Source of the DNA: G963422595 sp963422595
Lineage (GTDB): Bacteria; Pseudomonadota; Gammaproteobacteria; UBA4575
Assembly: GCA_963422595.1 (NCBI GenBank)
Contig: OY730298.1
Location: 1,426,001-1,490,000, forward strand
Direction: 5' to 3'
DNA length: 64,000 bases
Part shown: one piece after another, positions 6,556 to 15,036 of the stretch
Layout: each line of letters opens with the position of its first letter
Position numbering within the stretch: position 1 is the stretch's first letter
The notes under the pieces: generated by a model
What the model was told of the DNA's origin: nothing
Seen by the model: only the letters and a program-made list of their open reading frames with translations
Database searches by the model: none
Translations under genes and position numbers: made by a program

Positions 6556-9078
6556 ATGACCGCGACCACCCATATACATGGCTTGCCGAACCGACAAGTC
6601 GTCGTCGTTGGCAACGGCATGGTCGGCCACCGCTTCGTGGAACTCGCCGCTGCCATTCCAGGCGTAGCGATCACCGTGCTCGGCGAAGAACCACGCGCAG
6701 CCTACGACCGCGTTCACCTAAGCAACTACTTCGCAGGCACCAGTGCCAGCGACCTCGCGCTCCCGGCTACACCATCGACGGCGACGGTCCGCGTCGGCGA
6801 ACGCGTGACGGTAATCGACCGCGAGTCGAAGACCGTACGCACCGACCGAGGTCGCCGGATCGGCTACGACACGCTTGTCCTCGCAACCGGATCCTATCCG
6901 TTCGTGCCGACGATCGACGGCCGCGATCTGCCGCACTGCCACGTCTACCGCACCATCGAGGACCTTGATGCAATCGAAGCGTCCGGTGCCGGCGCCGAGG
7001 TCGGCGTCGTTGTCGGTGGTGGCTTGCTCGGTCTCGAAGCAGCCAATGCACTCACGAACATGGCCCTCGCCACGCACGTAGTGGAATTCGCGCCGGGCCT
7101 CATGGGCACGCAGTTGGACGACGGTGGCGGGACGATGCTGCGCAGCATGATTGAGGATCTCGGTGTCGCCGTACACACGGGCAAGAACACCTTGCGCATC
7201 GTCCCCGGCGAGGCCGCCCGGCACCGGATGGAGTTCGCCGACGGCGACAGCCTGGAGACCGACTTGGTAGTGTTCTCGGCCGGTATCCGTCCGCGCGACG
7301 AATTGGCCCACGACTGTGGATTGACCACGGGCGAGCGCGGTGGCATCGCTATCGACGAATCCTGCAGGACATCGGACCCGGACATCTTCGCCATCGGCGA
7401 ATGCGCGCTCTACGACGGGCGGATCTTCGGCCTGGTGGCACCCGGCTACGAAATGGCCAAGGTCGCAGCGAGCGTCCTGTCCGGGAACGGCGATGCAACC
7501 TTCCACGGTGCCGACATGAGCACCAAGCTGAAACTCCTCGGCGTCGACGTCGGCAGCATCGGGGACGCCCACTGCCGGACCCGCGGCGCGAGCACCTACA
7601 CGTACATTGACCAGCGGATGCGCATCTACAAGCGCATCGTCGTGAGCAGGACAGGGAAGAAACTTCTTGGCGCGGTACTCGTCGGCGATACCGCCGACTA
7701 CGGGATGCTGCTGCAGACGATGCTCAACGAACTGGCTCTGCCCAAGCATCCGGACACCCTGATCCTGCCGCAGCGAGACGGCGGCGGCATGCCGGCCGGG
7801 GCTGTCTACGCCCTGCCCGACAGCGCGCAGATCTGCTCATGCCACGACGTCTCGAAAGGCGCAATCGTGGCCGCCGTCGCCGACGGTGCCACCACCCTCG
7901 GCGCGATTCGCGGCTGCACCAAGGCAAGCACCGGGTGTGGCGGCTGTGCGCCACTGGTTACGCAGTTGCTGAATGCGGAACTTGAGGCGCGCGGCATCGA
8001 GATCAACACCGACTTGTGCGAGCACTTCCCGCACACCCGCCAGGAGCTCTACCACCTCGTGCGCGTCGAGAGCATCAAGTCGTTCGATGCGCTGATCGCG
8101 GCGCACGGCCGCGGACGGGGTTGCGACATCTGCAAACCGGCCGTCGCCTCGATCCTCGCGGCGTGCTGGAACAACCACGTCCTTACCCGACCTCACGCAC
8201 CCCTGCAGGACACCAACGACCACTTCCTGGCCAACATGCAGAAGAACGGCACGTATTCGATCGTGCCGCGCGTACCGGGCGGAGAGATCACGCCGGACAA
8301 GCTGATCGCGCTCGGCGAAGTCGCGAAGAAATACGACCTGTACACCAAGGTCACCGGTGGCCAGCGCATTGACCTGTTCGGCGCGCAAGTGCATGAACTA
8401 CCCCTTATCTGGCGCGAACTGATCGACGCTGGCTTCGAGACCGGCCATGCCTACGGCAAGGCGGTGCGCACCGTGAAGTCCTGCGTCGGTAGCACCTGGT
8501 GCCGCTACGGCGTACTTGACAGCGTCGGCATGGCCATCGCCATTGAGAACCGCTACAAGGGCTTGAGGGCGCCGCACAAGCTCAAGTTCGCCGTGTCCGG
8601 CTGCACCCGAGAGTGCGCGGAGGCGCAGAGCAAGGACATCGGCGTCATCGCCACCGAGATCGGCTGGAATCTCTACGTCTGTGGCAACGGCGGCATGAGG
8701 CCGCGCCATGCGAATCTGTTCGCCACGGGTCTCGACGATGCGGCGCTGATCGCCTTGATTGACCGCTTTCTGATGTTCTACATCCGCACAGCCGATCGCC
8801 TGCAACGCACATCGGTGTGGATGGAGAACCTCGAGGGCGGCCTCGACTACCTCAAATCCGTGATCGTCGAGGACAGCCTCGGCTTGGTCGCTGACCTTGA
8901 GGCCGAGATGGCACACGTGGTCAGCACCTACGAGTGCGAATGGAAGGCCACCGTCGAGGATCCGGAGAAACTCAAGCGCTTCCGGACATTCGTCAACAGC
9001 GACGAAGGGGACGACTCCCTCGTTTTCGTGCGCGAGCGCGGCCAGCGGCGACCGGCCGTCGCCTCGAAAGTGGCCTAG
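6556..9078 (+). CDS. nirB: Assimilatory nitrite reductase [NAD(P)H], large subunit
   Basis: 840 residues, the usual NirB size, catalysing six-electron reduction of nitrite to ammonium in the cytoplasm. Order: FAD/NAD(P)H domain with VVVVGNGMVGHRFVE near residue 15; BFD-like [2Fe-2S] domain with CSCHDVSKG (about 427) and GCGGC (about 463); nitrite/sulfite reductase domain with siroheme-[4Fe-4S] cysteines in CVGSTWC (about 643), SGCTREC (about 684) and VCGNGG (about 709). I chose the ATG at 6556 because it directly precedes the conserved N-terminus; no ribosome binding site is visible. First gene of the operon, followed by nirD. No frameshifts. Confidence 0.95.
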   Translation: MTATTHIHGLPNRQVVVVGNGMVGHRFVELAAAIPGVAITVLGEEPRAAYDRVHLSNYFAGTSASDLALPATPSTATVRVGERVTVIDRESKTVRTDRGRRIGYDTLVLATGSYPFVPTIDGRDLPHCHVYRTIEDLDAIEASGAGAEVGVVVGGGLLGLEAANALTNMALATHVVEFAPGLMGTQLDDGGGTMLRSMIEDLGVAVHTGKNTLRIVPGEAARHRMEFADGDSLETDLVVFSAGIRPRDELAHDCGLTTGERGGIAIDESCRTSDPDIFAIGECALYDGRIFGLVAPGYEMAKVAASVLSGNGDATFHGADMSTKLKLLGVDVGSIGDAHCRTRGASTYTYIDQRMRIYKRIVVSRTGKKLLGAVLVGDTADYGMLLQTMLNELALPKHPDTLILPQRDGGGMPAGAVYALPDSAQICSCHDVSKGAIVAAVADGATTLGAIRGCTKASTGCGGCAPLVTQLLNAELEARGIEINTDLCEHFPHTRQELYHLVRVESIKSFDALIAAHGRGRGCDICKPAVASILAACWNNHVLTRPHAPLQDTNDHFLANMQKNGTYSIVPRVPGGEITPDKLIALGEVAKKYDLYTKVTGGQRIDLFGAQVHELPLIWRELIDAGFETGHAYGKAVRTVKSCVGSTWCRYGVLDSVGMAIAIENRYKGLRAPHKLKFAVSGCTRECAEAQSKDIGVIATEIGWNLYVCGNGGMRPRHANLFATGLDDAALIALIDRFLMFYIRTADRLQRTSVWMENLEGGLDYLKSVIVEDSLGLVADLEAEMAHVVSTYECEWKATVEDPEKLKRFRTFVNSDEGDDSLVFVRERGQRRPAVASKVA

Positions 9079-9180
9079 CACCCATGACAAGCCCAACGTT
9101 GACACGTAGACCGGATTACCGTGGCACCAAGGTACGCGGACGTCCCCGAACGGCATGCGGTTCGCGTGTGCATCCCAGCC

Positions 9181-9552
9181 ATGCATAGCGCCGCCTGGAC
9201 CACCGTCTGCGACCTTGATGCCCTGCTGCCGGACGTGGGCGTCCGGGCGCTCGTGGGCGATACGCAGGTGGCGGTTTTCCGGCTGTCCCGACCCGACGGC
9301 GTCTTCGCAATTGATGCCTTGGACCCGTTCAGCGGTGCGCCCGTGCTGTCGCGCGGCATCGTCGGCGACGTCAAGGGGCAACTCGTCGTCGCCTCCCCGA
9401 TCTACAAGCAGCACTTCAATCTCCACACCGGCCAATGCCTGGAGGACGAGGCGGTTGCCATTCGGACATTCCCGGTGCGCGTGGTCGACGGCCACGTCCA
9501 GGTTCGGCAACAGTCATGCGAGCACCCGATGACATCTCCGTCAAGCGCCTAA
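9181..9552 (+). CDS. nirD: Nitrite reductase small subunit (Rieske-like)
   Basis: 123 residues from the ATG at 9181. MHSAAWTTVCDLDALLP aligns with the normal NirD start, and upstream in-frame codons look non-coding. AIDALDPFSGAPVLSRG and SPIYKQHFNLHTGQCLED are characteristic of NirD, a Rieske-fold protein that in this branch lacks the Cys/His cluster ligands. It partners NirB. The 102-bp gap after nirB is unusually long for this operon and the ribosome binding site is poor. nasA begins 4 nt after its stop. Confidence 0.92.
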   Translation: MHSAAWTTVCDLDALLPDVGVRALVGDTQVAVFRLSRPDGVFAIDALDPFSGAPVLSRGIVGDVKGQLVVASPIYKQHFNLHTGQCLEDEAVAIRTFPVRVVDGHVQVRQQSCEHPMTSPSSA

Positions 9553-9556
9553 GCCC

Positions 9557-11740
9557 ATGCTCTTCGGACGACCCCAGAAGAACCCGGTACGCATCGCCAC
9601 CAAGCCGGTGGCCGAGTGGAAGTACGCGACCTGCGGCTACTGTTCGGTCGGCTGCTCCATCGAGGTGGGCGTCGACGCGGGCGGCAAGCCAGTCACCACC
9701 CGCGGCGTGGGCGGGGCCGATGTCAACCGCGGCAAGCTCTGCATCAAGGGATTGACCCAGGCCCAGATATTCGCGGCACCCGGCCGCGGCAGCACGCCCA
9801 AGGTTCGCGACCGCACCTTCGAGGACTGGCAACGTAGCGACTGGGACGAGGCACTGGACCGCGTCGCCCGGACCTTCAAGAGCATCCAGGCCGAGCACGG
9901 CCGCGATGCGGTGGCCGTCGTTTCCACCGGCCAGATCATGACCGAGGAGTTCTACACCCTCGGCAAGCTGGTCCGCGGGGTCATCCGCACCAACAACTAC
10001 GATGGCAACACCACCCTGTGCATGGCGTCGGCGGTGGCCGGCTACAAGCGCTCCTTCGGTTCCGACGGCCCGCCCGGCTGCTACGTGGACTTTGACCACA
10101 CCGACTGCCTTCTCGCGTTCGGCTCGAACCTCCCGGAGCAGCACCCGATCATCTACTGGCGACTCAAGGAAGCTCTCGAGAAGCGCAAGTTCCCGGTCGT
10201 CGTGGTTGATCCCCGGGTGACCATGTTCGCCCAGTTCGCGGACATCCACCTGCCCATCACCCCGGGCACGGACCTTGTGCTGTTGAACAGCCTCTGCCAC
10301 GTCATCCTTGAGGATGGCCTCCACGACGAGGCCTACATCCGAGCGCACACTACCGGTTTCGAGGCATTCGCCGAAACGGTGGCCAACTACGACCCGGGCA
10401 CAGCGGCCCGGATCTGTGGCATCGACGAGGACACCATCCGCACGGTCGCGCGCCTCTACGGCAAGGCGGATGCGGCAATGGCGATCTGGACCATGGGCAT
10501 CAACCAGTCCACCCACGGCAGCGACGGCGTCTGCGCGATCAATAACCTGAGTCTCGCCACCGGCAACATCGGCAAACCGGGTGGCACGAGCCTGTCGATC
10601 ACCGGCCAGTGCAACGCCATGGGCACGCGAGAATGGTCGTCGTGTTCCGGCCTTCCAGGCTACCGGCAACTCGAGAACCCCGCGCACCGCGAAGAGATCG
10701 CCAAGTTCTGGAACATTGACCCGGCCTTATTCCCCAAAGCGCGGGGCCTCTTCCAAACTGACATCTTCCCGGCCATCGAGACCGGCCAGATCAAGGCACT
10801 GTGGGTGATCGGCACCAATCCCATGACCTCGATGCCGAATACGCCACGCATCCGCAAAACGCTCGAGAACCTCAGGTTCTGCGTCATCCAGGACGCCTAC
10901 GAGGATGTCGAGACGGCGAACTACGCGCACGTCTACCTGCCGGCGTCGGTGTGGGCCGAGAAGGAGGGCTGCTTCACCAACACCGAGCGTCGCGTCAACC
11001 TGACCCGCGCCGTGACCGCCCCATTCGCCGACTCCAAGCCCGATCACTGGATCTTCACGTCCCTAGCAAAGCGGTTTGCTCAAGGCCGCGCGATGAACTG
11101 GCCGGCGACGCCGGAGGCCACGTTCGAGGAGATGAAACAGCTCTCCAAGGGACGCGGTCGGAATCTCGACATCTCCGGCATGACCTACGCGAAGATCGAG
11201 GCCGCCCGCGGCATCCAATGGCCGATGCGCGAGGGCGACAAACGCGGTTCTCCGCGGCTCTACACCGACGGTGTCTTCGCCTATCCCGATGGCAAGGCGA
11301 GGCTCCTCGCGCTGCCCTACATCGAGAACAACGAGTGCCCCGACGACGAGTTTCCGTTCTGGCTGAACAGCGGACGCGTGGTCGAGCATTTCCACACCCG
11401 GACCAAGACCGGCAAGGTCGGCGACTGCAATAAGCACTCGCCGATCCCCTACATGGAGATCAACCCCGACGCGGCGGATGAACTCGGCGTCGAGCACATG
11501 GGCTATGCGCGCCTGGTGTCGCGCCGCGGCGACGCCGTGGTGATGGTGCAGTGCACGCAGCGCGTACCGAGCAACATGGTGTTCATCCCGTTCCACTTCC
11601 ACGACTGTGTCAACAGACTGACGCTGGGCCTGCTCGATCCGCATTCGCGGCAGCCCGCGTTCAAGCAGTGCGCAGTGCGCATCGAGTCGGTCGACCAGCG
11701 CGCCGCGGCGCAATGGGACGCAGCCATGAGGGCCTTCTAG
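9557..11740 (+). CDS. nasA: NasA/NapA-type molybdopterin nitrate reductase catalytic subunit
   Basis: 727 residues. C26-x2-C29-x3-C33 and the Cys of GKLCIKG near residue 61 bind a [4Fe-4S] cluster; the Lys after the last Cys is typical of Nap/Nas enzymes. C155 in TLCMASAV is the predicted Mo ligand. A C-terminal molybdopterin-binding domain ends near residue 715. No twin-Arg signal is present, so it is cytoplasmic. It lacks the extra C-terminal BFD [2Fe-2S] domain of many NasA enzymes, and no NasC/NasB flavoprotein is nearby; a DmsB-DmsC fusion follows instead, overlapping its stop. Nitrate is the likeliest substrate given nirBD and the transporter. Confidence 0.85.
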   Translation: MLFGRPQKNPVRIATKPVAEWKYATCGYCSVGCSIEVGVDAGGKPVTTRGVGGADVNRGKLCIKGLTQAQIFAAPGRGSTPKVRDRTFEDWQRSDWDEALDRVARTFKSIQAEHGRDAVAVVSTGQIMTEEFYTLGKLVRGVIRTNNYDGNTTLCMASAVAGYKRSFGSDGPPGCYVDFDHTDCLLAFGSNLPEQHPIIYWRLKEALEKRKFPVVVVDPRVTMFAQFADIHLPITPGTDLVLLNSLCHVILEDGLHDEAYIRAHTTGFEAFAETVANYDPGTAARICGIDEDTIRTVARLYGKADAAMAIWTMGINQSTHGSDGVCAINNLSLATGNIGKPGGTSLSITGQCNAMGTREWSSCSGLPGYRQLENPAHREEIAKFWNIDPALFPKARGLFQTDIFPAIETGQIKALWVIGTNPMTSMPNTPRIRKTLENLRFCVIQDAYEDVETANYAHVYLPASVWAEKEGCFTNTERRVNLTRAVTAPFADSKPDHWIFTSLAKRFAQGRAMNWPATPEATFEEMKQLSKGRGRNLDISGMTYAKIEAARGIQWPMREGDKRGSPRLYTDGVFAYPDGKARLLALPYIENNECPDDEFPFWLNSGRVVEHFHTRTKTGKVGDCNKHSPIPYMEINPDAADELGVEHMGYARLVSRRGDAVVMVQCTQRVPSNMVFIPFHFHDCVNRLTLGLLDPHSRQPAFKQCAVRIESVDQRAAAQWDAAMRAF

Positions 11741-13470
11741 TGATCCCGCTGCGCAACGACGAGCCTGATTACGCAAAGCTCGCGAAGCGGACCGCCGAGA
11801 CGTTCAATCGCTACGGCAACCCGATCCAGTTGCTGCCGGACGGTGACAACGGGACGAGCCTCGTCATCAACGGCGATGCGGGGATCGGCGACAACCCGAA
11901 CCGCACGCACCAGCACGCGTTCCACTTCACCGCGGACAACTGCATCGGCTGCCATGCCTGCGAAGCCGCCTGCAGCGAGAAGAACGACCTGCCGCCACAT
12001 TTGAGCTTTCGCTCGGTCGGCTACGTCGAGGGCGGCACCTACCCCGACTACACGCGCATCAATATCTCGATGGCGTGCAACCACTGCGACGACCCGGTCT
12101 GCCTCAAGGGTTGCCCGACGCGCGCCTATACCAAGCATCCGGAGTACGGGGCCGTGATCCAGGATCCGGACATCTGTTTCGGCTGCGGCTACTGCACATG
12201 GGTGTGCCCCTACAACGCGCCGCAGCTCGACCCCATGGCTGGCCAGGTCGAGAAATGCAACATGTGCATCGATCGGCTGGAGGTCGGTCTGAAGCCTGCC
12301 TGCGTCTCCGCGTGCGTCGGCAATGCGCTCGACTTCGGCGTGGTCGAGACCATACCGGAACGGCGTGAAGCCGCCGACACCCGGATTCCGGGCTTCCCCG
12401 ACCCCAACATCACCAAGGCCAACATCCGTTTCCAGCACTTGAAGGCAGCACCCCTTGAGGTGACGCGGCCTGACTCCGCGCCAGTCAAGTACCGGCAGAC
12501 CCAGCCACGAGGGCAAGACGCTGCGTTCCGTCCGGTTGTCGATGCCAAGGACGGCGTCGAGGCGCGGTGGAACTGGGCGCGGCTCTCGTCGCGCGAGAAC
12601 CCCCTGGTCGCATTCACGCTGACCGTGCAGGCCGCCGTCGGCGCGTTCTCTACGACGTTCGTGACGGGCGTCGGCAATGGTCTCGTTGCCGTCGTTGCCC
12701 TGGTCTTGGTCGGGCTCGGCATGGCCGCGTCCACCGCACATCTCGGCAAGACCCTTCGCTTCTATCGTGGCTTCAACAATTTGCGGCACTCCAACTTGAG
12801 CCGCGAAGCGCTCGCCACGGTCTGCTTCGGCGCCGCGACGGGCCTGTACTTCATCGCCGACCTCGCCGGATGGTCCCAAGCCGCGTTTGGCTGTGGCGCA
12901 GCGGCCGTCGTCGCCGGGGTCGTGACGATCTACACCATGGTGCGCTGCTATCTCATTCCCGCACGCCCGTTCTGGAACCATTGGCAAACCGCGGCGTCCT
13001 TCGTCGGCGCCACGCTTGCGCTCGGCGGCTGGATCAGCTTGGCGCTGACGCCTGGTTGGCCGCCGCTGCTCGCGGCCGCGATCGTGGTCGGATGGGGACT
13101 AGAGGCCGTCGGCCTCATCGGCCATGCCAGGGATATGCGTGACGCCGCGCATGAAGGCGCGGTGTCGCACTACGTGCAGACGACGACTTTCGGCCATGTC
13201 TACCGGCTGCGCAATGCGCTCTTGGTCGGCAGCGTCGTCCTGGTCTCAAGCCTCGCCCTCGGCGGAGTGACCCATCCGGCCCCCTGGCTGGTTGCCGCGC
13301 TCGTTGGCGTCGGCACAAGCACCGTGAGTCGAGCGCTGTTTTATATCGTGGTCGTACCGACCACCATGCCGGGCGCTTTTTTCTGGAAGAACAAGGGGTT
13401 CGAGCAACACGCCCGCGACATTGGCCTGGCCACGAACCGCGCCGTCGGTGTCGCTCCGAACGGGCACTGA
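11740..13470 (+). CDS. Fused DmsB-DmsC: four-cluster ferredoxin subunit plus membrane anchor
   Basis: 576 residues from the GTG at 11740, whose G is the last base of the nasA stop; GAGGG lies upstream. Residues 55-200 contain four Cys groups for four [4Fe-4S] clusters: CIGCHACEAAC, CNHCDDPVCLKGC, CFGCGYCTWVC and CNMC with ACVSAC. Residues 285-560 form eight predicted membrane helices resembling DmsC, the quinol-oxidising anchor of DMSO reductase. Fusion of the two is unusual, as they are normally separate genes. Its position directly after nasA implies it passes electrons from membrane quinol to the cytoplasmic NasA-like subunit. No Tat signal. Family calls are firm; the electron route is inferred. 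Confidence 0.82.
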   Translation: MIPLRNDEPDYAKLAKRTAETFNRYGNPIQLLPDGDNGTSLVINGDAGIGDNPNRTHQHAFHFTADNCIGCHACEAACSEKNDLPPHLSFRSVGYVEGGTYPDYTRINISMACNHCDDPVCLKGCPTRAYTKHPEYGAVIQDPDICFGCGYCTWVCPYNAPQLDPMAGQVEKCNMCIDRLEVGLKPACVSACVGNALDFGVVETIPERREAADTRIPGFPDPNITKANIRFQHLKAAPLEVTRPDSAPVKYRQTQPRGQDAAFRPVVDAKDGVEARWNWARLSSRENPLVAFTLTVQAAVGAFSTTFVTGVGNGLVAVVALVLVGLGMAASTAHLGKTLRFYRGFNNLRHSNLSREALATVCFGAATGLYFIADLAGWSQAAFGCGAAAVVAGVVTIYTMVRCYLIPARPFWNHWQTAASFVGATLALGGWISLALTPGWPPLLAAAIVVGWGLEAVGLIGHARDMRDAAHEGAVSHYVQTTTFGHVYRLRNALLVGSVVLVSSLALGGVTHPAPWLVAALVGVGTSTVSRALFYIVVVPTTMPGAFFWKNKGFEQHARDIGLATNRAVGVAPNGH

Positions 13471-13471
13471 G

Positions 13472-13582
13472 GAGCCAATCTGTGACGAACGAAGTACGCA
13501 GTCTCAACTTTTTATAACTACAGTAATTAAGGAAAGATGTATGAAGAGCCGATCTGAGACGAACGAAGTACGCGGTTTCAAC
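13472..13582 (+). repeat. Imperfect 37-bp direct duplication at the transporter start
   Basis: Copy 1 (13472-13508) and copy 2 (13546-13582) differ at 4 of 37 positions. Copy 1 contains AGGAG and GTGACGAACGAAGTACGC, which looks like the original transporter start (VTNEVR). Copy 2 contains the same codons inside the present gene. The 37 bp between them are AT-rich and supply a new ribosome binding site (AAGGAAAG) and the ATG at 13541. Confidence 0.8.
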
Positions 13583-15028
13583 CTGCTGGCCTTCCGCGGC
13601 AAGATGAAGGTGCTGCACATGAGTTGGATGGCGTTCTTCGTCACCTTCGTGGTCTGGTTCAACCATGCCCCGCTCATGTCCGCCATCAAGGACACGCTGG
13701 GCTTGAGCAAGGCGGAGGTATCCACCCTTCTCACGCTGAACGTGGCCCTCGCCATCCCGGCGCGGATCATCATCGGCATGCTCACCGACAAGTACGGGCC
13801 GCGGCTCGTCTACGCGATTCTGCTCGTGGCGTGCAGTGTGCCGTGCTTCGCATTCGCCCTTGCGGATTCGTTCGTCCAGGCGGCGATCGCACGGTTCCTG
13901 CTCGGCTTCATCGGCGCGGGGTTCGTCGTCGGCATCCGCATGGTCGGCGAATGGTTCCCAGCCAACGAACTCGGCCGCGCCGAGGGCGTTTACGGCGGCT
14001 GGGGCAACTTCGGTTCGGCTGCAGCCGCCATGGCGTTGCCGACGCTCGCCCTGCTGTTCGGCGGCGACGAGGGCTGGCGCTACGCCATCGGCACAACGGG
14101 GGCACTCGCGATCGTCTTCGGCGTGCTCTACTACTTCAACGTCTCCGACACGCCCAAGGGCTCGACGTACTTCAAGCCGAAGAACCTGGGCGCCATAGAG
14201 GTGACCAGCAAGGGGGACTTGTTCCTGCTCCTGGTCATGAAGGCACCGATCTTTCTGGCACTGGCGCTGCTCACTTGGAAGCTGTCGTCAAGCGGCGTGG
14301 ACCTGCTCTCGGCGACCGGCGCGAACACGGTCTACGCCGTCCTGCTCGTCGGCTACATCTACGACGCCTGGCAGGCATGGCGGGTCAACAAGGGCGTTTT
14401 CGAAAAGCCCGTCCCGGCGCTGCACCGCTACAAATTCAAGCAGGTTGCAGTGTTGAACGTCCTGTATTTCGCGACGTTCGGATCCGAACTCGCCGTCGTC
14501 TCCATGCTGCCGCTGTTCTTCAGCGACGTCTTCGGTCTCAGCATGGTCCAAGCCGGATTGCTGGCTTCGTCCTACGCCTTCATGAACCTCATGTCACGTC
14601 CGGCCGGTGGCCTCATCAGCGACATCTTCGGCCGTCGCCGGACGCTGTTTATCCTGATCGCCGGACTCGCCATCGGCTACTTCATCTTCGCTCTGGTGGA
14701 CTCGTCTTGGCCGTTGGTGCTCGCCGTCATCACGGCGATGGCCTGTTCCTTCTTCGTACAAGCTGGCGAGGGTGCCGTGTTCGCGGTCGTACCCCTGATC
14801 AAGCGCCGGTTGACCGGTCAGATTGCGGGCATGACGGGCGCCTATGGCAACATCGGCGCGGTGTGCTACTTGACGGTCTTCTCGATGGTCGGCTTTGATG
14901 TCTTCTTCGCGGTCATCGGCGTCTCGGCGGTGATCGGCTTCTTCACCCTGTTCTTCATGGAGGAGCCCCGCGGGCACATGGCCGAGGTCCGCGACGACGG
15001 CACGGTCGAGTTGATCGAGGTCGACTAA
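13541..15028 (+). CDS. narK: Nitrate/nitrite transporter, NarK/NasA family of the major facilitator superfamily
   Basis: 495 residues with about 12 membrane helices. The ATG at 13541 follows AAGGAAAG. KVLHMSWMAFFVTFVVWFNH is the NNP-family N-terminus; RIIIGMLTDKYGPRLVY is the MFS loop motif and GGWGNFGSAAA matches the nitrate signature; a second such region, GAYGNIGA, lies in the C-terminal half. It imports nitrate for the upstream reductases. Its 5' end has been remodelled by a 37-bp duplication. The kinase gene follows after 8 nt. Confidence 0.92.
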   Translation: MKSRSETNEVRGFNLLAFRGKMKVLHMSWMAFFVTFVVWFNHAPLMSAIKDTLGLSKAEVSTLLTLNVALAIPARIIIGMLTDKYGPRLVYAILLVACSVPCFAFALADSFVQAAIARFLLGFIGAGFVVGIRMVGEWFPANELGRAEGVYGGWGNFGSAAAAMALPTLALLFGGDEGWRYAIGTTGALAIVFGVLYYFNVSDTPKGSTYFKPKNLGAIEVTSKGDLFLLLVMKAPIFLALALLTWKLSSSGVDLLSATGANTVYAVLLVGYIYDAWQAWRVNKGVFEKPVPALHRYKFKQVAVLNVLYFATFGSELAVVSMLPLFFSDVFGLSMVQAGLLASSYAFMNLMSRPAGGLISDIFGRRRTLFILIAGLAIGYFIFALVDSSWPLVLAVITAMACSFFVQAGEGAVFAVVPLIKRRLTGQIAGMTGAYGNIGAVCYLTVFSMVGFDVFFAVIGVSAVIGFFTLFFMEEPRGHMAEVRDDGTVELIEVD

Positions 15029-15036
15029 GCGCGGCT

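Noticed and set aside
6718..7749. Long leftward open frame inside nirB, and many similar long antisense frames across 6.5-16.7 kb
   Set aside because: They are antisense shadows in GC-rich DNA with strong third-position bias; the plus-strand proteins have clear conserved motifs.
11551..11739. Upstream extension of the DmsBC frame into nasA
   Set aside because: The extension overlaps the conserved nasA C-terminus and has no Dms-like sequence; the GTG at 11740 with GAGGG upstream is the sensible start.
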